A stretch of 7,133 nt of DNA from an uncultured Myxococcales bacterium (GCA_937998045.1 CALKVG010000494.1:1-7133); one strand, 5' to 3'. Shown: positions 1 to 6,782, counted from the first letter of the stretch. Made by a program: numbers and translations. Notes: generated by a model from the letters alone, not told the origin.

Positions 1-354
1 CGACGCTCCCACGGCGAAGTAGACGAATCCCCGCAGCCCAACGAGGAAGCGCGCGACGACGATCGCCTTTGCGCCGTTCTCGGCGACGAGGCGCTCGGCC
101 CAAGCGCGGCGTGCCTCCGGAAGGAAACGCCGCCCGAGCTTCGAGCGGAGGAGGCGCGTGAGGAGCAGCCTCCCGACGAAGTAGCTGAACGTGTCGCCGA
201 TCATCACGGCGAGCCAGCCTGCGATCATCGCCCCTGGCAGGGTCGCGCTGCCGACGCGAGCCGCATAGCCGGCGCCGAGCAGGGTGGCTTCCTCCGGAAT
301 GGGGACGACGACTGTGCTCAGCGTGGCGAGAAAGATGGCGGCGTAAAGGCGCAC
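1..354 (-). CDS. DedA/VTT-family membrane protein (3'-truncated by window edge)
   Basis: Reading the minus strand from a GTG at 354 gives 118 uninterrupted codons to base 1, so the C-terminal part lies outside the window. A GGAG sits 9 bases upstream of the GTG, which supports this start. The protein begins MRLYAAIFLATLSTVVVPIP and contains the family-like stretch PIPEEATLLGAGYA (residues 18-31), a second hydrophobic segment with IGDTFSYFVGR (52-62), and ARFLVGLRGFVYFAVGAS (101-118). Arg102 and Arg108 match the six-residue-spaced arginine pair of the DedA 'RF.PG.R' region. DedA proteins are inner-membrane proteins linked to membrane homeostasis, phospholipid flipping and proton-dependent transport; the substrate cannot be told from sequence. 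The gene is divergent from the crotonase gene, with 60 bp between the starts. The family call is firm, the subfamily is not. Confidence 0.82.
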   Translation of the reverse strand, partial: MRLYAAIFLATLSTVVVPIPEEATLLGAGYAARVGSATLPGAMIAGWLAVMIGDTFSYFVGRLLLTRLLRSKLGRRFLPEARRAWAERLVAENGAKAIVVARFLVGLRGFVYFAVGAS

Positions 355-414
355 GGCGCGTAGCTCCGAAGTGCATCGGCCTTGCCGCGGACGCAAGCGG
401 TCTATCCTTTCGCG

Positions 415-1200
415 ATGAGCTCCGACCCCCTCATCGCCGTCGAGACGCGCGGGCACCTCTGCCTGATCGGCCTGAACCGCGCGGCCAAACTCAATGCGTT
501 CACCGTCGACATGCTCCGCGAGCTGGGCGACGCCTACACCCGGTTCGAGCAGGACGCGGGGCTGCGGTGCGCCGTCGTCTTCGCGCACGGAAAGGACTTC
601 ACGGCCGGGCTCGACCTCGCCGACGTCGGGCCCGTCGTCGCCTCGGGCAAGGCCCTCTGGCCGGAATCGGGCGTGGACCCGTGGGGCATCGACGGACCGC
701 TGCCGACCAAGCCCGTCGTCCTCGCGATGCAGGGGCGTGTCTTCACGCTCGGCATCGAGCTCGCCCTGGCGAGCGACGTGCGCCTCTGCTCGAACGACGC
801 GACCTTCGCGCAGTTCGAAATCGGACGAGGCATCTTTCCTTTCGGAGGGGCCACCTTCCGCGCGCCTGCGCAGCTCGGGTGGGGCAACGCCATGCGCTTC
901 TTGCTCACCGCGGAGGCGTTCGGCGCCGACGAAGCGCTGCGCATCGGACTGGTGCAAGAGGTCGCCCCTCGCGAGGGGTTGCTCGATCGCGCGATCGCCA
1001 TCGGGGCGCGTATCGCGGCGCAGGCGCCGCTCGGGGTGCGGGCGACGCTCGCGTCGGCGCGCCTCGCGCGGCGCGACGGAGAGCAGGCCGCCGCACGCGC
1101 CCTCCGCGGCGACATCGTGCGCCTCATGTCGACCGAGGACGCCCGCGAGGGACTGCAGTCTTTCCTCGAGCGCCGCGCCGGTCGCTTCGCCGGCCGCTGA
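415..1200 (+). CDS. Crotonase / enoyl-CoA hydratase family protein
   Basis: This 261-residue protein has the usual length for a single-domain crotonase. The fold normally binds an acyl-CoA thioester and stabilises an enolate in an oxyanion hole; the typical reaction is hydration of trans-2-enoyl-CoA in beta-oxidation. Oxyanion-hole regions are HGKDFTAGLDL (residues 58-68) and GRVFTLGIELALASD (107-121). Glu115 and Glu135 are exactly 20 residues apart, as are Glu144 and Glu164 of rat mitochondrial enoyl-CoA hydratase, so both catalytic acids appear present. The usual GGG before the first Glu is replaced by TLG, and the usual PGAGG loop by PFGGA, features I associate with a bacterial crotonase subgroup of unassigned substrate. 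The ATG at 415 is chosen because the family N-terminus begins just before LIAVETRGHLCLIGLNR; a TTG at 382 would add 11 unrelated residues. No strong ribosome site is visible. The gene is convergent with the acyl-CoA synthetase. Confidence 0.9.
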   Translation: MSSDPLIAVETRGHLCLIGLNRAAKLNAFTVDMLRELGDAYTRFEQDAGLRCAVVFAHGKDFTAGLDLADVGPVVASGKALWPESGVDPWGIDGPLPTKPVVLAMQGRVFTLGIELALASDVRLCSNDATFAQFEIGRGIFPFGGATFRAPAQLGWGNAMRFLLTAEAFGADEALRIGLVQEVAPREGLLDRAIAIGARIAAQAPLGVRATLASARLARRDGEQAAARALRGDIVRLMSTEDAREGLQSFLERRAGRFAGR

Positions 1201-1204
1201 TCCT

Positions 1205-2887
1205 CTAGTCCTTCCTGCCCTCGAACATTCCGCCGTACTGCTCGCGCAGCTTCGTCTTGAGGAACTTGCCCGTGGACGTGCGCGGGATCTGCTCGAGAAC
1301 GACGTAGGCGTCGGGCAACCAGAAACGCGGGAACTTGCCCTCGAGGTGGGCGGCGAGCTCGCGATCGGTGGCGTACGTCCCTTTCTTCAGGACGATGGCC
1401 GCGATGGGCCGCTCGTCCCACTTGGGGTGGCGCCCCGCGAAGACGGCGGCCTCGAGCACGGCCGGGTGTCCCATGAGCGCGTTCTCGAGGGCGACGCTGC
1501 TGATCCACTCGCCGCCCGATTTGATGACGTCCTTCGCCCGGTCCGTGATGCGCACGTACCCCTCGCGGTCGATCGTCACGACGTCGCCCGTCTTGAACCA
1601 TCCGTCCGCCGTCCAGCGATCGGCGCCCTCGCCACCGAAGTACGACGCCGCCACCCAGGGGCCCCGGACCTCGAGCTCGCCCATCGTCTCGCCGTCCCAC
1701 GGCAGCGCCTTCCCGGCGTCGTCGACGTGCTGCGTCTCGACAAAGGGCACGGCGTATCCTTGCGACGCCTTCAGCGCGAGGACCTCGCTCGACGGCGCCG
1801 CCGAGAGCGACCGCTTGATGCGCGCGATCGTGCCCACCGGGTTCGTCTCGGTCATGCCCCATGCGTGCATCACCGTCAGTCCGTGGCGCTGCGCGAAGCC
1901 GTCGATCATCGACGGCGGCGCCGCCGACCCGCCCACCACCATCAGCCGCAACGCCGACAGATCCCACCGCTTCTCCCCGGCGCGCGCGTCAAGGAGCGCC
2001 AGAATGCCGAGCCAGATCGTCGGGACGCCGCCGGCGATCGTCACGCGCTCGGCGGACATGAGCTCGAGCAGGCGCTCGGGGTCGAGCTGAGGCCCGGGGA
2101 GGACGAGGCTGCACCCGGCCAGCGCGCAGGCGTGAGGCAGCCCCCAGGCGTTGGCGTGGAACATCGGGACGACCGGCAGGACGACGTCGCTCTCCGACAC
2201 GCCGAGCGCGTCGGCCATGCAGACCGCCAATGCGTGGAGGACGCTCGACCGGTGGCTGTACAAGACGCCCTTGGGGTTCCCGGTCGTCCCCGACGTGTAG
2301 CAGAGGGTGCAGGCGGCGTTCTCGTCGAGCGCGGGCCAGTCGTACTCGTCGCGCTCGGGGGCGATCAGCGCTTCGTAGTCGATCGTCGCGCGATCGCGCG
2401 CGCCATTGTCCACCGTGCGATCGCGCGCGCCCTTGTCCACCGTGCGATCGCCGCCGTCGGTCATCACGACCACGTGCCGCACCGAAGGGACGTGTTCGAT
2501 GAACTTCTCGAGCAGGGGCAAGAGCGAGGCGTCGACCAGGATGACCGAATCCTCGGCATGGCGGGCGATGTATCCGAGCTCGCTCGGGTGGAGACGCAGG
2601 TTGAGGGTGTGGACGACCGCGCCCATCATCGGCACGGCGAAATACGCTTCGACGTGCCGGTGGTGGTTCCACGCGAGCGTCGCGACACGGTCTCCGTGCT
2701 TGACGCCGAGACGCGCGAGCGCATGCGCGAGCTTCGCGGCCCGCCCGTAGGTCTGTGCCCACGTCATTCGCAGAGTAGTCCCATCCGGTTTTCGGCTGAC
2801 GATCGCGCTCTCCGGAAAGTAGCGACGCGCGCGGCAGAGAAGGTGCGTCAGCGTCAACGGGAATTGCATCATCGTCCCGGTCGTCAT
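1205..2887 (-). CDS. Fatty acyl-CoA synthetase (AMP-forming; medium/long-chain fatty acid--CoA ligase)
   Basis: This 560-residue member of the adenylate-forming (ANL) superfamily activates a fatty acid through an acyl-AMP to the acyl-CoA, in the cytosol or at the inner membrane. The motifs are in order: phosphate-binding YTSGTTGNPKG (197-207), HAWGMTETNP (341-350), GWFKTGD (429-435), the hinge RITDRAKDVIKSGGEWIS (446-463) and the C-terminal catalytic lysine in PRTSTGK (Lys541). The length and the N-terminus (QFPLTLTHLL) resemble the AlkK-like medium/long-chain ligases rather than acetyl-CoA synthetase; chain length cannot be read from sequence. The start at 2887 is plausible, but ATGs at 2872 and 2869 (MMQFPLTL) fit the family at least as well. 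An unusual duplicated nonapeptide (DRTVDKGAR/DRTVDNGAR, about 147-165) sits before the phosphate-binding motif. The gene ends 4 bp from the crotonase stop, tail to tail, and diverges from the zinc-ribbon gene. Confidence 0.93.
   Translation of the reverse strand: MTTGTMMQFPLTLTHLLCRARRYFPESAIVSRKPDGTTLRMTWAQTYGRAAKLAHALARLGVKHGDRVATLAWNHHRHVEAYFAVPMMGAVVHTLNLRLHPSELGYIARHAEDSVILVDASLLPLLEKFIEHVPSVRHVVVMTDGGDRTVDKGARDRTVDNGARDRATIDYEALIAPERDEYDWPALDENAACTLCYTSGTTGNPKGVLYSHRSSVLHALAVCMADALGVSESDVVLPVVPMFHANAWGLPHACALAGCSLVLPGPQLDPERLLELMSAERVTIAGGVPTIWLGILALLDARAGEKRWDLSALRLMVVGGSAAPPSMIDGFAQRHGLTVMHAWGMTETNPVGTIARIKRSLSAAPSSEVLALKASQGYAVPFVETQHVDDAGKALPWDGETMGELEVRGPWVAASYFGGEGADRWTADGWFKTGDVVTIDREGYVRITDRAKDVIKSGGEWISSVALENALMGHPAVLEAAVFAGRHPKWDERPIAAIVLKKGTYATDRELAAHLEGKFPRFWLPDAYVVLEQIPRTSTGKFLKTKLREQYGGMFEGRKD
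2388..2453. repeat. 27-bp in-frame tandem duplication inside the acyl-CoA synthetase gene
   Basis: Two adjacent 27-bp units (2388-2414 and 2415-2441) differ at only two positions, and the first 10 or so bases of a third copy follow (2442-2453). Each contains GCGATCGC within a longer CG-rich alternating stretch. On the minus strand they encode the nonapeptides DRTVDKGAR and DRTVDNGAR, followed by DRAT. Because 27 is a multiple of three, the reading frame is kept. The near identity points to a recent slippage or unequal-exchange event in a loop preceding the phosphate-binding motif. Confidence 0.85.
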
Positions 2888-2951
2888 TCGCGTGAGCCTA
2901 CCGCCGATCGGCTTGCGCAGGGCGGTCGCGAGAGGAGACTATTGGGTTGAA

Positions 2952-3248
2952 ATGGCACAAAGGACGTGCACGGACTGCGGAGCTACATCGCCGGAGACGC
3001 AGACGCAGTACGCGCTGATCGCCAAGCACGGCTGGCGCGTCGTGCGCACCCACGGAATGGGTCACACGGGCATCGAGTGGCGCTGCCCCACGTGCTGGTC
3101 GGCGTACAAGGCGCGGCAACCCGCCCCGCAGGTTCCGATGCGCACGTCGCGGCCGCCAAGCGGTGCCAGCGAGGACTCCGTCGAAGCGGGCAAGATGTTC
3201 GACCGCGCGCTGCAGGCCCTGACGACGAAGCCGCCCAAGCCGCGGTGA
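2952..3248 (+). CDS. Small zinc-ribbon protein of unknown function
   Basis: A 98-residue cytosolic protein with no signal peptide or membrane segment. It carries two CxxC knuckles, CTDC (Cys6, Cys9) and CPTC (Cys45, Cys48), separated by 35 residues including RVVRTHGMGHTGIEWRC; this is a four-cysteine zinc-ribbon arrangement. Residues 51-98 form a Pro/Ser/Lys-rich tail that looks disordered, apart from a possible short helix around residues 76-90. Such ribbons bind nucleic acid or partner proteins, but nothing here fixes a partner. The ATG at 2952 is preferred because the conserved-looking ribbon begins right after it. Codons upstream back to 2892 are open, but they encode Arg-rich residues and overlap the divergent synthetase leader. 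A GAGGAG-like stretch at 2931-2937 lies about 14 bases upstream, rather far for a ribosome site. I do not recognise a named family. Confidence 0.7.
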   Translation: MAQRTCTDCGATSPETQTQYALIAKHGWRVVRTHGMGHTGIEWRCPTCWSAYKARQPAPQVPMRTSRPPSGASEDSVEAGKMFDRALQALTTKPPKPR

Positions 3249-3465
3249 CGGCGACCGGCGTGCGACCTCGTTGAAGTTTCCCAGCCGCCGACGATGAAGA
3301 AGGGAGCGCATCGGCAGAGCGCGCGTTCAAGGGAAGAAGCATTGCGCAGCGGTGCTTGAATCGCCGAGGAAATGCGCGCTCCCGGGGCTTGCCGCGCGAA
3401 TCTTCGGTGTAGCCTCCGGCCGCAGAGCTTCCCCCTCACCCGATTGCATAGGCCCGAGGCTACCC

Positions 3466-4980
3466 ATGTCCCACGAGAACACTCGCGTACACGCGGCCGC
3501 TCTCCTCCTCTGCGCAGCGTTCGTACCGATCCGCGCACTCTCCGCGTGCGGCGGCAGCGACGGGACCGACACAGGCCTCGAAGGGGGCGGCCCGGAGAAC
3601 GACGCGGCCGGTGGCGGCGACACCGGGACGAACCCGCCGCGGTACGACGGCGGTTTCGCCGGCGACGGCGGGGCCTTCGGCAACGACGGCGGGGGCAGCG
3701 CGGACGCCACGGGACACCCGGCGAGCGACGGCGCACCGGGCGACGATGCGACCGATCGCGATGGCGCCTCCGGCGACGACGCGAGCGAGCACGAGGGCTC
3801 CGCCGGGGACGACGCCGCCGATCACGACGCCGCCCCGAACGACGCGCCCGGTGCCCCGTTCGTGCCCGCGATGCACCCGCCGTTTCCGCAGCTCCAGGGG
3901 GGAGGACAGGTGATCGCCCACCCGACGGTCGTCGGGATGTTCTTCTCCGACTACGACAACACGACCGCCGTCTCGGCGATGCTCGCCGGACTACCCACCG
4001 TCGTCATGCCCGACGGCAACCAGTACTGGTCGACCGCGGTCTCGGAGTACGGCGTCGGACCGCTCACGGTGCTGCCCCCGATCACGCTGTCCCAGAACGC
4101 GCCCACGACCAATCCGAACCCCGCGTCCCTCGTGAGCAGCGAGATCGCGTCCAACGCGGCTCTCGCCAACGTCGACTCGAATACGGTCATCGCCGTGTTC
4201 TATCCTTCGAAGACGCCGCTCTCGGGATCGTGCGCCGCGCAGGCCATCGGCTTCGGCGGGTACCACGACAGCGTCATGACCAACAAGGGGCGCATCCCCT
4301 TCGCGGTCGTCTCCGAGTGCGCGAATTTCGGACCGCTCACGAGCGCGCTCGACATGGTGACCGTCGCCGGGAGCCACGAGATCATCGAGGCGGTGACGGA
4401 CCCGTTCCAGAGCGGGTACCCGGGTCTGGATACGAGCACGCCGGCGGGCTGGGCGTGGGACGTCCTCCTCGGCGGCAACGAAGAGAACGGCGACATGTGC
4501 ACCATCAACACGGGCAACGGCCGGCCCAGCGCGGCGTACCCGTACCTGCTGCAGCGAGGGTGGTCGAACCGAGCCGCAGCCGCGGGCAATCTCGATCCGT
4601 GCCAGCCCGACATCCTGCCCGCGCAGCCCTTCGTCGGCGCGTTCCCGGTGATGCCCGACATGGTGAACGCCGGGCAAAGCATCGGACCCGGCGTGAAGAT
4701 CGCGGTCGGCTCGTCGGAGACCGTCGAGGTCGACTGCTACAGCTTCGAGGCTACGGCGCCCTTCACGGTCGCCGCGCGTCAGGCGCGCAGCATCCAGCCT
4801 CCCCAGCTGAGCTTCTCCTGGGACAAGACGACGTGCCTGAACGGCGACAAGCTGCACTTGACAATCACCGTTCAGTCCCAGGGAATGAACGGAGTCGAGC
4901 CGTTCATCCTGTACGCGCAGCTCCCCGGAGTGAGCGATCCGCAGATGCCGACATGGGCCAGCGTCGTCGCGCAGCAGTAG
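3466..4980 (+). CDS. Putative secreted lipoprotein with HEIIE zincin-like motif and Asp/Gly-rich linker
   Basis: This 504-residue protein starts at ATG 3466, preceded by GAGG six bases upstream; an ATG at 3352 would bury the signal peptide. A signal peptide with the lipobox LSAC (Cys28) predicts lipid anchoring, after which Gly/Asp/Ala-rich sequence (29-130) acts as a flexible linker. The globular part (about 133-504) contains SHEIIEAVTDPF (303-314), then GWAWD (328-332) and NEENGDMC (338-345). His304 and Glu305 form a HExxE, reminiscent of zinc metallopeptidases and of the HE-A-T(D/N)P motif in EXORDIUM-like/phosphate-induced proteins. Proteolysis is inferred, not shown, because the third metal ligand is uncertain. 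Cys256, Cys284, Cys345 and Cys379 could form disulfides, as expected outside the cytoplasm. A C-terminal beta-rich region (about 405-490) resembles a small accessory domain. It is followed 83 bp later by a second lipoprotein gene on the same strand. Confidence 0.8.
   Translation: MSHENTRVHAAALLLCAAFVPIRALSACGGSDGTDTGLEGGGPENDAAGGGDTGTNPPRYDGGFAGDGGAFGNDGGGSADATGHPASDGAPGDDATDRDGASGDDASEHEGSAGDDAADHDAAPNDAPGAPFVPAMHPPFPQLQGGGQVIAHPTVVGMFFSDYDNTTAVSAMLAGLPTVVMPDGNQYWSTAVSEYGVGPLTVLPPITLSQNAPTTNPNPASLVSSEIASNAALANVDSNTVIAVFYPSKTPLSGSCAAQAIGFGGYHDSVMTNKGRIPFAVVSECANFGPLTSALDMVTVAGSHEIIEAVTDPFQSGYPGLDTSTPAGWAWDVLLGGNEENGDMCTINTGNGRPSAAYPYLLQRGWSNRAAAAGNLDPCQPDILPAQPFVGAFPVMPDMVNAGQSIGPGVKIAVGSSETVEVDCYSFEATAPFTVAARQARSIQPPQLSFSWDKTTCLNGDKLHLTITVQSQGMNGVEPFILYAQLPGVSDPQMPTWASVVAQQ
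3730..3828 (+). repeat. Three 33-bp (11-residue) repeats in the lipoprotein linker
   Basis: Residues 89-121 of the HEIIE lipoprotein are three imperfect 11-mers: GAPGDDATDRD, GASGDDASEHE and GSAGDDAADHD, followed by a decayed AAPNDAPG. The GDDA core is constant. The repeats extend the acidic, probably unfolded spacer between the lipid anchor and the globular domain, and may vary in copy number between strains. Confidence 0.8.
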
Positions 4981-5015
4981 AGAGCATTCACGTGCTCGTG
5001 CAACGTGCACGCTCT
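4981..5015 (+). terminator. Weak imperfect hairpin after the HEIIE lipoprotein gene
   Basis: Directly after the stop codon, AGAGC (4981-4985) can pair with GCTCT (5011-5015), and CACGT (4989-4993) with ACGTG (5003-5007), across a 3x3 internal loop and a 9-base terminal loop. Only a pyrimidine-rich stretch follows, not a clean T run. It could be a weak intrinsic terminator or simply a GC-rich palindrome. Confidence 0.25.
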
Positions 5016-5063
5016 CGGCTTTCTTCGTCCCTTCGCTTATTGTTCGTCTAGGATCCGGCGCCC

Positions 5064-5957
5064 GTGTCCCCTACCCGTCGCCTGCTGCCCTCCCTCGCGC
5101 TCTTCGCCCTCGTCTTGGTCGCCTGCCGTGGAAAGGCCGGAGACGACTGCTCGGATACTCCCGGCAGCTGCTCCGACAAGGCGTCGCACCTGGTGTGCGT
5201 GAAAAAGAAGTACGTCCTCGAGACGTGCAAGGGGCCGGGCGGCTGCAACGACGACGGCAAGACGCTCGTCTGCGACAACACGAAGGCCGACGTCGGCGAC
5301 GGGTGCCAGCGCGACGGCGCGCGCGCGTGCTCCACCGACGGCAAGGCGGAGCTCCGCTGTCGCGACAGCAAGTTCGCCGTCGAGTGGAGCTGCCGCGGCG
5401 GGTGCACGCTCGACGCGAACAACAACCCGAAGTGCACGCCGACCGGCGAGGTCGGTGACACCTGCAGGCCCGACTCGATCGTCTGCGACGGCGCGCAGAA
5501 GGCGCAGCTCGCGTGCGAGGGCGGAAAGCTCCAGCAGAAGAAGACGTGCCACGGGGCGCTCGGTTGCCAGACAGCCCCCGGCGGCGGCGTACGCTGCGAC
5601 CGAACGATCGCGCTCGAGGACGAGGCCTGCAGCGAAGAGGGCGCGGGCGCGTGCGACACCACGCGCAAGAATGTCCTGGTCTGCAGCGGCGGCCATTTCA
5701 AGACGCAGATGCACTGCCTGGGCGCCCTCGGCTGCGAGCTCCCAGGCAACTACAGCGTGCGCTGCGACAAGAGCATCGTCCCCGTCACGGAACCTTGCGA
5801 GGAAGAGGGCGCCGTCACCTGCTCGACGGACGGCCAGCAGGTGAAATGCACCGGCGGCAAGTGGACGCCCGACAAGAACTGGAAGCCGAACAAGGGCGAG
5901 ACCTGCAGCAACCGGTACCGCCTAAGCAAGGACACGGAGAAATTCGAAGCTAGGTAG
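5064..5957 (+). CDS. Cys-rich repeat lipoprotein (five about 50-residue six-cysteine repeats)
   Basis: This 297-residue protein starts at GTG 5064, 10 bases after an AGGA. A short signal peptide ends in the lipobox LVAC (Cys21). The rest is made of tandem modules with the pattern GDxC..C..L.C..G.....C.G..GC........CD. Cysteines by module: 29, 36, 45, 55, 61, 70; 81, 89, 99, 110, 114, 124; 134, 141, 151, 162, 168, 178; 189, 197, 207, 218, 224, 234; then a degenerate last module with 245, 253, 262 and 281. Six cysteines per module suggest three disulfides each, formed outside the cytoplasm. The modules differ by 30-70% in sequence, so the duplication is old. I recognise no named domain; similar Cys-rich lipoproteins are common in myxobacteria and their roles are unknown. 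Surface binding or structure is a guess. The gene is followed by the 21-bp repeat array and lacks an obvious terminator. Confidence 0.82.
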   Translation: MSPTRRLLPSLALFALVLVACRGKAGDDCSDTPGSCSDKASHLVCVKKKYVLETCKGPGGCNDDGKTLVCDNTKADVGDGCQRDGARACSTDGKAELRCRDSKFAVEWSCRGGCTLDANNNPKCTPTGEVGDTCRPDSIVCDGAQKAQLACEGGKLQQKKTCHGALGCQTAPGGGVRCDRTIALEDEACSEEGAGACDTTRKNVLVCSGGHFKTQMHCLGALGCELPGNYSVRCDKSIVPVTEPCEEEGAVTCSTDGQQVKCTGGKWTPDKNWKPNKGETCSNRYRLSKDTEKFEAR

Positions 5958-5981
5958 CGTCCCGAGTCGCGATTCCCCCTT

Positions 5982-6693
5982 GGCCCTTCCGTTCGGAGGC
6001 AAGGTGAGAGGGACGAAGACGTGCGGGTGCCCGCCACAAACATTCCTCCGGCTCTTCCAAGAGGTCCTTGGATCCCCGCCGGAGGGGCTCCGGTCCGCGC
6101 GAAGGGGGCGCCGATTGCGACGCCCCGACCTCGAAGAATTGCTACCGGCCCTGCCCGAAGAACGAGAGGTCCTTTGATCTTTACGAGGCGGCCAATGATC
6201 ACGGCGAGACGACCGTTCGTCTCGATCAGATGTCCTTCGAGAAAGCGGGAGATCGACTGACAATCATCGAGGGTCTTTCGTTCGATCCGAAAGGTCGTCT
6301 CGTTCTTGAAGGAGGCCCTCCGCGAAGAACGAGCGGTCCTTCAGCAAAGGAGAACGGACCGCTTGAATTGAAGGAAGGTCCTTCGATCATGAAGAGCGGA
6401 CCTTTCGTAAAAAGGAAAGGCTCTCTGGTCGAAATCAACGGTCGTCCATGACGAACAAGGGGACCTTCGGTCAAGACGAGGGGGCCTTTAGCGAAACAGA
6501 GGGACCGATGGCAACGATCGAAGGACCTCCGAGAAGAACCGAGTTGCCTCTCTGAAGAAACAAAGGACGGTTCGTAAAAACAGAAGGATCTCTCGTGAAG
6601 AACGAAGGACCCCCACGAAAGACGAACGGCCATTTCGCAAAGAACAACGGCCTGTTCCTCGCAAGGACGAACGGTCCGCACGCTCGATCCGAG
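5982..6693. repeat. Degenerate 21-bp tandem repeat array (about 30-34 units, GGNCC core)
   Basis: Unit starts, read by eye: 6063, 6084, 6105, 6126, 6147, 6168, 6189, 6210, 6231, 6251, 6272, 6293, 6314, 6335, 6356, 6377, 6398, 6419, 6440, 6461, 6482, 6502, 6523, 6544, 6565, 6586, 6607, 6628, 6649, 6673. All steps are 21 bp except two of 20 (at 6231 and 6482) and one of 24 (at 6649). Four weaker units may precede (5982, 6003, 6024, 6045). The rough consensus is GGNCCTTTCG followed by NNAAGAACGAA. Units are heavily diverged, yet the phase holds for over 600 bp; units at 6147 and 6314 agree at 18 of 21 positions. The core is about 45-58% GC in the lines counted, against about 70% in the genes, while the left-edge units are about 75% GC. 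It fills the tail-to-tail gap between the Cys-rich lipoprotein and the DUF4156 gene. No start codon with a ribosome site, conserved frame or known repeat family fits. Function is unknown. Confidence 0.9.
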
Positions 6694-6782
6694 GCGGGCG
6701 TGTCAACGTATCTGTGCCGAGCTCTCTCGCGGCCCGATAATCCTTCGGGTTCGTGCGACCGGCGCGACGGGCTGCCGACTCA
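6694..6782. other. Gap between repeat array and DUF4156 gene
   Basis: This 89-bp stretch returns to high GC and is where a minus-strand terminator for the DUF4156 gene would lie. CCCGA (6733-6737) and TCGGG (6745-6749) form a 5-bp stem with a 7-base loop, but no T run follows on either strand. Nothing else is recognisable. Confidence 0.4.

Noticed and set aside
494..2950. Open plus-strand frame of 818 codons across the crotonase and acyl-CoA synthetase genes
   Set aside because: It is Arg/Ser-rich low-complexity translation running in another frame of one clear enzyme gene and antisense to another. Long shadow frames are expected at this GC content.
3352..3465. Upstream ATG at 3352 as the start of the HEIIE lipoprotein
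   Set aside because: It would put 38 residues before a proper signal peptide and lipobox. The ATG at 3466 has a well-placed GAGG and gives a normal lipoprotein leader.
6226..6681. Minus-strand 151-codon heptad-repeat protein as a real gene
   Set aside because: No ribosome site is evident, its heptads shift phase at the 20-bp unit, and the opposite strand is equally open; the 21-bp period explains the frame.
5982..6693. CRISPR array
   Set aside because: Units are contiguous 21-mers with no alternation of identical repeats and unique spacers, and no cas gene is nearby.
5982..6693. Plasmid-type iterons or a replication origin
   Set aside because: The 21-bp length is right for iterons, but there are too many diverged units, no rep or dnaA gene, and the flanks are ordinary chromosomal genes.
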